DNA of 64,000 nt from Gammaproteobacteria bacterium (GTDB lineage Bacteria; Pseudomonadota; Gammaproteobacteria; SG8-11). The notes beneath the pieces were generated by a model that was not told the origin of the DNA, did no database searches, and saw nothing but the letters and a program-made list of their open reading frames with translations. Shown here in pieces: positions 55,601-64,000 of this stretch; the first letter of the stretch is position 1, and each line of letters starts with the position of its first letter. The DNA lies in contig JAHECY010000009.1 of the NCBI GenBank assembly GCA_024641505.1, positions 1 through 64,000 of the forward strand, in the 5' to 3' direction. The position numbers and the translations under genes are program-made.

Positions 55601-56166
55601 AGCGCAAGGAATATCTGGATTCCCAGCATGCGGATCTCACCGAAGCGCTGGACACGCTGGAAAACGCCATTAGCAAGATCGACAAGGAAACCAAGAGCAA
55701 ATTCGAGGAGACCTACGAGCGGGTTAATACCGGTCTGAAAGAAAAGTTTCCCCGGGTATTCGGTGGTGGCAGCGCCTATCTGGAACTGACGGAAGATGAT
55801 TTACTGACGGCCGGGGTAACGGTAATGGCGCGTCCGCCAGGCAAGCGCAACAGTACCATCCATCTGTTGTCGGGCGGTGAAAAGGCGTTGACCGCGATCG
55901 CGCTGGTATTTTCCATATTTGATCTCAATCCCGCGCCGTTTTGCCTGCTCGATGAGGTGGATGCGCCGCTGGATGACGCGAATGTGAACCGGTATTGTAA
56001 TCTGATCCGGGAAATGGCCGATCGCACCCAGTTTATCTTCATCACCCACAACAAGATCACCATGGAAATGGCGGATCAGCTGAATGGCGTGACCATGCAG
56101 GAACCCGGCGTTTCACGCCTGGTGGCTGTGGATGTCGATGAAGCGGTGGAACTGGCCGCCGTGTAA
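52657..56166 (+). CDS. smc: Chromosome segregation ATPase SMC
   Basis: The 1,169-residue protein has the full SMC plan. Walker A is VGPNGCGKSN near 30-39. Long coiled coils lie at about 170-480 and 660-990 around a hinge at about 500-640 (GLGGAKRLAEGLEVAPGWE). The C-terminal signature LLSGGEKALTA is near 1070 and Walker B CLLDEVDAP near 1096. It forms the ring of the SMC-Scp complex that organises the nucleoid. Glu/Gln/Arg-rich coiled-coil arms are evident. Gammaproteobacteria with SMC instead of MukB often place it next to zipA, as here. Confidence 0.97.
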   Translation: MRLTKIKLAGFKSFVDPTQISLHSNLVGVVGPNGCGKSNVIDAVRWVMGETSAKHLRGDSMADVIFNGSTQRKPVGQASVELLFDNSDKKLGGQYAQYNEISVKRIVSRDGSSNYYLNSSRCRRKDITDIFLGTGLGPRSYAIIEQGMISRLIEARPEELRNFIEEAAGISKYKERRRETGNRISHTRENLERLLDLRDEVEKQLEKLKRQARAAERFKVLKEEERLLRAQLLVLKLTRMQQELQEIDRRISEQEIAYEKEVAELRRIEADLEKGREQQIEATDAFNEVQGEYYRVGSDIARIEQNIQHAKERRQQLRLDLQQVEKGIAESESHLDMDQRQIADLSSQLEDLEPRVAGAQEMSEESSAQLEAAEQAMQEWQQAWETFNHDNALKSREMEVQRTTITHREEHAFKAQQRLLRLQEELGGLTLDTLAEEISVAESSQQESGAQQQELQEKLQDLLREIGDQRHLIQDVSRELDGARSRVQQQRGRYASLEALQQAALGKNDSGVTRWLEHHGLGGAKRLAEGLEVAPGWERAVETVLGFNLEAVCTSGLDPVASVLHTLDAGSLAVFDTDNQVAVSPESDATLLSAKIRSPWAVHSLLGNVYAAADLATALHMRQSLHANASVITPEGVWIGPNWLKVARDADARAGVIEREQELKHLHQEIAELVAHEAELVAALEHNRDALQSKEDEREELQEAINQVNRQLAEIKSLISGKRAHYEQTHQRDARVRAEATELEQQIAADEAQMSGARLSLEGLINELEILSQQREQLVQERDSRSSYLQEARDQARRYQDTAHELAVKIQSARTALETSRQSLERVQSQIEQLYTRRDSLQDDMRNCETPVAGLEEILEGLLSQRLEVEAKLNQARQHMEEIEHTMRNQATQRNLTEQQSRKMKDAMDESRFAVQELRIRSQTMQEQLLETGHELAGLQDTMPEEAAVEPWQERITEIESKIQKLGPINLAAIDEFQEQLQRKEYLDSQHADLTEALDTLENAISKIDKETKSKFEETYERVNTGLKEKFPRVFGGGSAYLELTEDDLLTAGVTVMARPPGKRNSTIHLLSGGEKALTAIALVFSIFDLNPAPFCLLDEVDAPLDDANVNRYCNLIREMADRTQFIFITHNKITMEMADQLNGVTMQEPGVSRLVAVDVDEAVELAAV

Positions 56167-56350
56167 CAATTTTCGGGAAGCTCTGACTGTAATGGGAGTC
56201 GGGCAGGGTGCCGAAGCGTAGATGCTGTATTTAGTTTCTGGTAATGGGTCGGTGTCGTGTTCGGCTCCCGGTTTCGCTTGGTTCAGGAATGACTCATACT
56301 GAGCGTGTGTTATACGGCCAAATCCTTACCTGCGTGGGTTCACTAAGAGT

Positions 56351-59369
<3,019 letters not shown>

Positions 59370-59520
59370 GTTGTAAAACCATCATCGGTTGCGTGACGCC
59401 CTTTACCAGGGTTGCCGCGAACCTGCAACGACTCGGTCTACTACTGACCTGAAATGCCGGCTTACGGGCCACCAGCGGCTCCCTTTCCGGATTGCCACCT
59501 GACGTCGGTTCCGCACCGGT

Positions 59521-60900
59521 TCAACATTCGGTAATGCTGACCGCCAGACCTCCCAGAGAAGTTTCCTTGAACTTCACTGACATCTCCTGACCGGTTTGTT
59601 TCATGGCGGCAATGCAGTTATCCAAGGGCATGAAATGCCTGCCATCGCCGCGAATGGCCAGTGACGCCGCGGCATAGGCCTTGACCGCGCCAAAACCATT
59701 GCGCTCGATGCACGGTACCTGCACCAGTCCGTTGACCGGATCGCAGGTCATGCCCAGGTGATGTTCCAGGGCGATTTCTGCGGCATTTTCCACTTGCGCG
59801 GCATCACCGCCCCACACGGCGCACAAGCCCGCCGCCGCCATCGCCGCCGCCGAACCCACTTCACCCTGACAGCCCACTTCCGCACCGGAAATGGAACTGC
59901 GGTGCTTGATGATACCGCCCACCGCGGCGGCGGTGAGCAGAAAGTCCCGCACTTGCGTGGGCGTGGCATGCAGGTGGTGGTATTGGTAGTAGAGCACTGC
60001 GGGGATCACTCCGGCCGCGCCGTTGGTGGGCGCCGTCACCACCATGTGGCCGGCGGCATTTTCTTCGTTGACCGCCATGGCATAGGCGCAAAGCCATTCG
60101 GTGACATTGGCCCGATCCGGATCAGCTTGTAACTGCTGATAGAGGTGTCGTGCGCGCCGCGCCAGATTCAAGCCGCCGGGCAACACTCCAGAGGTCGCCA
60201 GTCCCGTTTCCAAACACTGTTGCATGGCCTGCCAGATGGCGTCCAGACCCGTGTCCAAAGTGTGTTCATCAAGGCGTTGCAGTTCGTTTTGCTGTTTCAT
60301 GGCGGCGATCGACAAACCGCTGCGCGCCGCCATGTCGAGCATGGCGGCGGCCGAGTCGAAACCGTAAGGGCAATCATCCAGTTTGTGCATGCGCAACGGA
60401 GCCGCCAGATTCTGGATTTCGTCGAGGGTGTTGATAAAACCGCCGCCGATCGAAAAGTAGGTTTGCGAAAGCGCGACATTGCCTTCGGCATCGAGCAGTT
60501 GGAAAATCATGCCGTTGGGATGTTGCGTGAGAATCCGATTGCGGTCAAAGACGATATCGGAATCCGGATCAAAGCGGAGAGTCGCGGCATTCTCCAACGT
60601 CAGTTCGTGCAGCGGCGCAAGTTTTTGTACCAGTGTCGCAATATCAAGGTGTACCAGCGCGGCCGGTTGGTAACCGTGCAAGCCCAGGAGCAGCGCCTGG
60701 TCGCTGGCGTGACCCTTGCCGGTGCAAGCCAGAGAACCCGTGAGCGTGCAATGTACCCGTAAACCAGCGCGCTTCCGATCATCGCTTGTGTATTGAAGGC
60801 AGCGCTGCCGAAAATCTCCGGCGGCGACCATCGGCCCCATCGTGTGGGAACTGGAGGGACCAATACCTATTTTAAACAGGTCGAGCACGCTGATGAACAT
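59521..60900 (-). CDS. sdaA: L-serine ammonia-lyase, iron-sulfur type
   Basis: The 459-residue protein starts [24 protein letters not shown], the N-terminal signature of the SdaA family. It has the 4Fe-4S cysteines in [18 protein letters not shown] and [12 protein letters not shown] and the substrate-site [14 protein letters not shown]. It deaminates L-serine to pyruvate and ammonia. The start at 60900 fits family length (about 455-460); an ATG-like extension to 60951 lacks support. It is transcribed leftward, separate from ligA. Confidence 0.93.
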   Translation of the reverse strand: MFISVLDLFKIGIGPSSSHTMGPMVAAGDFRQRCLQYTSDDRKRAGLRVHCTLTGSLACTGKGHASDQALLLGLHGYQPAALVHLDIATLVQKLAPLHELTLENAATLRFDPDSDIVFDRNRILTQHPNGMIFQLLDAEGNVALSQTYFSIGGGFINTLDEIQNLAAPLRMHKLDDCPYGFDSAAAMLDMAARSGLSIAAMKQQNELQRLDEHTLDTGLDAIWQAMQQCLETGLATSGVLPGGLNLARRARHLYQQLQADPDRANVTEWLCAYAMAVNEENAAGHMVVTAPTNGAAGVIPAVLYYQYHHLHATPTQVRDFLLTAAAVGGIIKHRSSISGAEVGCQGEVGSAAAMAAAGLCAVWGGDAAQVENAAEIALEHHLGMTCDPVNGLVQVPCIERNGFGAVKAYAAASLAIRGDGRHFMPLDNCIAAMKQTGQEMSVKFKETSLGGLAVSITEC

Positions 60901-61067
60901 GGCTGTGGATTCACTCCTTTGGTGATCCTGATCTGGTAAATCATACACCATGCTTTGATTGCATGATGTGAATCACATACCATCCTTTGTGAGATCGTAA
61001 GGTACGCAAAGCCGGCGGGAAATCAATAACGAAGCTGCTGACTGCGGTCTTCGATTGATAAGGTATC

Positions 61068-61622
61068 CTACACGCGTACCGGGTGTTTCTTGAGTTTACG
61101 CTGCAAGGTGCGCCGATGCATATTGAGTCGCCGTGCAGCCTCGGAAATATTGCCGTCACATTCCGCAAGAATTTTCTGGATGTGTTCCCACTCCAGCCGG
61201 TTTACCGACATCGGTTGGGCATTCACGGCGATACTGCTGTCGCCGTCCGTGCGATGAAAAGCGGCTACGATCTCGTCCGCATCCGCGGGTTTCGCCAGGT
61301 AGTGTATCGCCCCAAGCTTGATCGCTTCCACCGCCGTCGCGATACTGGCATAGCCGGTGAGCACCACAATGCGGGTATTTTCATCCAGTTCCTTGAGATA
61401 GGCGATCAATGTCAAGCCGGAAGCACCGGGCATATTGAGATCGACAATGGCGTATTCCGGAGGATTGCACTGTGCCAGTTGCTGGGCCTGCGCGACATCG
61501 TGGGCGATTTGCACATGAAATCCCCGGCGCTGCAACGCCAGCGACAGGACCTCACAGAAAACTTCATCATCATCGACCAGCAGCAAACTGAGTTCATCTT
61601 CGGTGACGGTTTTTGTGTTCAC
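61068..61622 (-). CDS. regA: RegA/PrrA/ActR-type redox response regulator
   Basis: The 184-residue protein has a receiver domain with acidic LVDDDE, phosphoacceptor Asp61 in AIVDLNMPG and Lys111 in YLAKPAD. A short linker and a Fis-type helix-turn-helix (about 143-184, EWEHIQKILAECDGNISEAA then RRLNMHRRTLQRKLKKH) follow. This layout and the highly conserved DNA-binding end identify the RegA/ActR family, which controls respiratory, photosynthetic or fixation genes. Its ATG overlaps the regB stop by 4 bases, so translation is coupled. Confidence 0.92.
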   Translation of the reverse strand: MNTKTVTEDELSLLLVDDDEVFCEVLSLALQRRGFHVQIAHDVAQAQQLAQCNPPEYAIVDLNMPGASGLTLIAYLKELDENTRIVVLTGYASIATAVEAIKLGAIHYLAKPADADEIVAAFHRTDGDSSIAVNAQPMSVNRLEWEHIQKILAECDGNISEAARRLNMHRRTLQRKLKKHPVRV

Positions 61623-62905
61623 GATGGGTTACCGCCATGAGTTAATATTAGTCCCAGGGGCAGTTCGATGCGCGCGCAGGCGCCGCCGCTGGTGCGGTTC
61701 TGCAATGTCAGTTTGCCGCCAATGCGGTCCATTACCGCGCGCGCCAGAAACAGGCCCAGTCCCCGGCCTTCTTCCTTGGTGGTAAAAAAGGCCTGGCCAA
61801 AGCCGGTGTTGGGCTGTGGTAAACCGGGACCTTGATCACAAACTTCCAGGGTCAGATGTCTGGCATCCCAGCTGCCCGCGATTTCTACCTCTCGGTCATC
61901 GGCGGCATCCGCGGCGTTGTTCAGGAGATTGATGATAGCCTGCATGAATGTGGTATCGGCGACAATCACGGGAGCTGGATGGCTGCCGGAGAAATGTTGC
62001 CGTACCTGGACTTTGGGACGCATGTTTTGCCATTGCATCACGGTTTGGGCAAGGAAATCATCCAGCGCCTGGCCGCTGCCGCCTTCGGCCCGGTGTTGCC
62101 CGGCTTGCGCGGTCATGCGTGACAATGTCACTTTGCAGCGATCCACTTGCTGGCGCAGGATGCGAGCCTGAGCCGCAATTTCCGGCATCTGCTCCGCAGA
62201 ATGCTCCAGTTCCCGGGTAACGACGGCCATCGTTGCCAGTGGCGTGCCCATTTCGTGGGCGGCGCCGGCGGCCAGCGTGCCCAGCGCCACCAGATGTTCA
62301 TCCTGCAACAGGCGTTCCCTGGCTTCAGCCAGTTTGCGATCACGTTGTCGCAGATTTTCCGCCATTCTTACCACGAAAGCGACAATCAAACCCGCGCCAA
62401 CCAGAAAGCTTACCCACATGCCCAATACATGCAGATCGAAATCCGTACCCTGTCCATGGTGCGCATGTTGCAGCGGCGTATGGAAAAACATCAATGTGGA
62501 ATACGCTACCATGGTGAGCACCGCCATGCCCCAGGTGAAACGTCGGGTCATGGTGGTGGCAATGATGACCAGGGGCAGCAGCAACAGGGAAACAAACGGA
62601 TTGGTGGCGCCACCGGTAAGATAGAGAAACGCAGACAAAGCAGCAACATCCAATACCACGTGCAAGAAAAATACCGGGGCGGCGATATCGCGTCGCCGGC
62701 CCAGATCCCAGTAGGTGTAGCCGTTGGCCAGCGCGTAACAACTTAATACCAGTAGCAGTTTGGCCACCGGCAGGTCCATTTTCAGTATTTCAATGGCCAG
62801 AATAATCACCAGCCCCTGGGCCATTAACACAATATTGCGCAGCACTACCAGGCGGCGCAAGTTGGTGACCGTTACGGTTTCGTTAATGTGAGTACGCTCA
62901 AACAT
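61619..62905 (-). CDS. regB: RegB/PrrB/ActS-type redox sensor histidine kinase
   Basis: The 428-residue protein has six membrane spans in its first 180 residues. It has the quinone-binding GGATNPF loop (98-104), the H-box AAGAAHEMGTPLATM with His217, and a Cys257 exactly 40 residues after the His, matching the spacing of the redox-active Cys in the RegB family. The ATPase domain has NLLNNAADA, DQGPGLP and GRGLGLFLA. RegB monitors quinone pool/redox state and phosphorylates RegA. It lies 50 bases after a copper chaperone gene in one leftward operon. Confidence 0.93.
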   Translation of the reverse strand: MFERTHINETVTVTNLRRLVVLRNIVLMAQGLVIILAIEILKMDLPVAKLLLVLSCYALANGYTYWDLGRRRDIAAPVFFLHVVLDVAALSAFLYLTGGATNPFVSLLLLPLVIIATTMTRRFTWGMAVLTMVAYSTLMFFHTPLQHAHHGQGTDFDLHVLGMWVSFLVGAGLIVAFVVRMAENLRQRDRKLAEARERLLQDEHLVALGTLAAGAAHEMGTPLATMAVVTRELEHSAEQMPEIAAQARILRQQVDRCKVTLSRMTAQAGQHRAEGGSGQALDDFLAQTVMQWQNMRPKVQVRQHFSGSHPAPVIVADTTFMQAIINLLNNAADAADDREVEIAGSWDARHLTLEVCDQGPGLPQPNTGFGQAFFTTKEEGRGLGLFLARAVMDRIGGKLTLQNRTSGGACARIELPLGLILTHGGNPS

Positions 62906-62955
62906 GGCTTAATGCCCAAGTGACTGCATAGTGCGCCGTACCCGTACGGTTGTGT

Positions 62956-63474
62956 TTAATGATGATGCTCATGTTGAAGTTCAGCGCTACCGGATTCTGC
63001 ACGCAAATCACGCACGGTAGCCATGGTATCCACGGTCTCACCGGAAGCCAGTTCCAAGGTGATCGTCAGGTTATCGCCCGGAGTCAGTGCCTGCTTTAGG
63101 TCGATCAACATGATGTGGATGCCACCGGGTTGCAGTACGGTAGTGTCTCCGGCAGTGATGGTAAGGGACGGGACCGGCCGCATTTTCATCACACCCAGTT
63201 CCAATTTCGATTCATGCAGTTCCGCTTTGTGGGCCGCGTCGCAGCGTACACCGGTAATGGTGACGGACTGTTTCCCGGTATTATGAACCGTTAAATAGGC
63301 CGCGGTGTTGTTAAGAGTCGGAGGTACGGATCTCACGTAGGCATAGGTAACCGATAAATCCTCGTTTTGGGCCATCAGCACTCCCGGAAACCAGCCGGCA
63401 GCGGTAATCAAGATCAATACGAAATGGCTGGCGCGCAGTCCACCGACAAGCTGGATTTGGTTCTCAAGATTCAA
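62956..63474 (-). CDS. Periplasmic PCu(A)C-type copper chaperone
   Basis: The 172-residue protein has a signal peptide (HFVLILITAAGWFPGVLMA) and the exact copper motif H-x10-M-x21-H-x-M as His87, Met98, His120, Met122. The end is His-rich (ELQHEHHH). PCu(A)C binds Cu(I) in the periplasm and helps load the CuA site of haem-copper oxidases. The TTG at 63474 is chosen because AGGAG lies 7 bases upstream and it gives a normal signal peptide; a longer frame to 63567 has an odd 31-residue lead. It starts the operon with regB-regA. Confidence 0.88.
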   Translation of the reverse strand: MNLENQIQLVGGLRASHFVLILITAAGWFPGVLMAQNEDLSVTYAYVRSVPPTLNNTAAYLTVHNTGKQSVTITGVRCDAAHKAELHESKLELGVMKMRPVPSLTITAGDTTVLQPGGIHIMLIDLKQALTPGDNLTITLELASGETVDTMATVRDLRAESGSAELQHEHHH

Positions 63475-63888
63475 GAGGTTGCTCCTGTTAGTAGTGATCT
63501 GGGCTGGAACGAATACCATACGACAATATCCTGGGTGATGGCTGCTGATAACTGCAACCGGACGCAAGACTCGCGATTAACCAACCCTTAGTACTGTTTT
63601 TGGTTACAGACCCGATTTGAACGGGCCCGCAGGTATGTAGCGTATCATATTGAATTTCATATAGTTGACGATCTCATACGGGTTGCCACAAGGTGAGGCC
63701 CTATTATAGTCCGGTTAGTCAATAATACATTGCGGCAGGTTGCCGCGTGGCATTATGCCGCATTACCGCACTAAAATAATGATATTAAGCTCGGGGCGGT
63801 AAAGGTGCGATGGTTTCAGGATGAATCTCGATAACAGTGTGAATAAGGGGAGTCGGGATCAGCCACGAGAGTGTTTTGGAGAAAGACT
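63475..63888. other. Divergent promoter region
   Basis: The roughly 410 bases separate the leftward copper chaperone operon from a rightward exported protein gene. No RNA gene or ORF is credible, and the sequence must hold both promoters. No clear paired -35/-10 match was found by eye. Confidence 0.5.
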
Positions 63889-64000
63889 ATGTTGTTTTTA
63901 GATTGTCTGAGTCGCCGATGGTCCGATTGGCTGACCGTTATAGCCACAATGATTTTGCTGACACCGTCGGTATTAAATGCCGAAGACCGTCCCCATGCGC
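63889..64000 (+). CDS. Start of an exported protein, truncated by the window end
   Basis: An ATG follows GGAGAAAG with normal spacing. The first 37 codons give a signal peptide (DWLTVIATMILLTPSVLNA) and then EDRPHA, where the window ends. The predicted mature protein would begin near residue 31. The family cannot be told from this piece. Divergence from the copper chaperone-regBA operon may indicate a respiratory or envelope role. Confidence 0.65.
   Translation, partial: MLFLDCLSRRWSDWLTVIATMILLTPSVLNAEDRPHA

Overview
The window looks like a chromosome segment of a gammaproteobacterium. The best evidence is the smc-zipA-ligA block at 52.6-59.4 kb: ZipA is a gammaproteobacterial division protein, and this gene order is typical of the class. 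A RegB/RegA redox two-component pair, a queF gene and an SdaA-type serine dehydratase fit a free-living respiring bacterium. Species cannot be told from sequence alone. No rRNA, tRNA, CRISPR array, integrase or intact transposase was seen.

Layout. 0-1.4 kb: a secreted formylglycine-generating-enzyme-like protein that lacks the catalytic cysteines, co-directional with a 57-residue lipoprotein. 1.7-18 kb: an AT-rich exopolysaccharide locus with a sugar epimerase, an asparagine synthetase-type amidotransferase, eight glycosyltransferases (two GT2; the rest GT-B/GT4-like), an O-acetyltransferase, a polymerase-like membrane protein and a sulfotransferase. 18-27 kb: a second asparagine synthetase homologue without its glutaminase cysteine, a secreted glycosidase-like protein, and two large paralogous lipoproteins with discoidin-like domains. 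The long gaps here hold scraps of decayed coding sequence. 27.8-37.7 kb: the polysaccharide export part, with a Wza-like export protein, a Wzc-like copolymerase/tyrosine kinase, an unusual J-like/receiver/transmembrane/NTF2-like fusion, a TPR protein with a jelly-roll-like end, a secreted NTF2-like protein homologous to the fusion's C-terminus, a FecR-like protein and an O-antigen ligase/polymerase. No Wzx flippase and no initiating phosphoglycosyltransferase are present, so those parts must be encoded elsewhere.

37.8-38.9 kb: mobA-mobB, convergent with the export operon. 39-41.8 kb: a 939-residue exported protein of Sel1 repeats followed by about 21 ankyrin repeats. 41.8-50.5 kb: a probable extracellular electron-transfer locus. 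A membrane-anchored flavoprotein with two 4Fe-4S clusters is divergent from an operon of a b-type cytochrome-like membrane protein, a 21-haem cytochrome c, a second cytochrome with 20 CXXCH and 2 CXXXCH motifs, and an outer-membrane beta-barrel with a periplasmic TPR part. The divergent promoter region carries a palindrome like those bound by Rrf2-family regulators. This architecture resembles porin-cytochrome clusters with very large cytochromes known from iron oxidisers.

50.8-64 kb: mostly housekeeping genes, namely an FGGY sugar kinase, queF, smc, zipA, ligA and sdaA, then PCu(A)C chaperone-regB-regA, and the start of an exported protein running off the end. RegB keeps both known redox-sensing features and is a reasonable candidate for controlling the electron-transfer genes, although nothing in the sequence links them directly.
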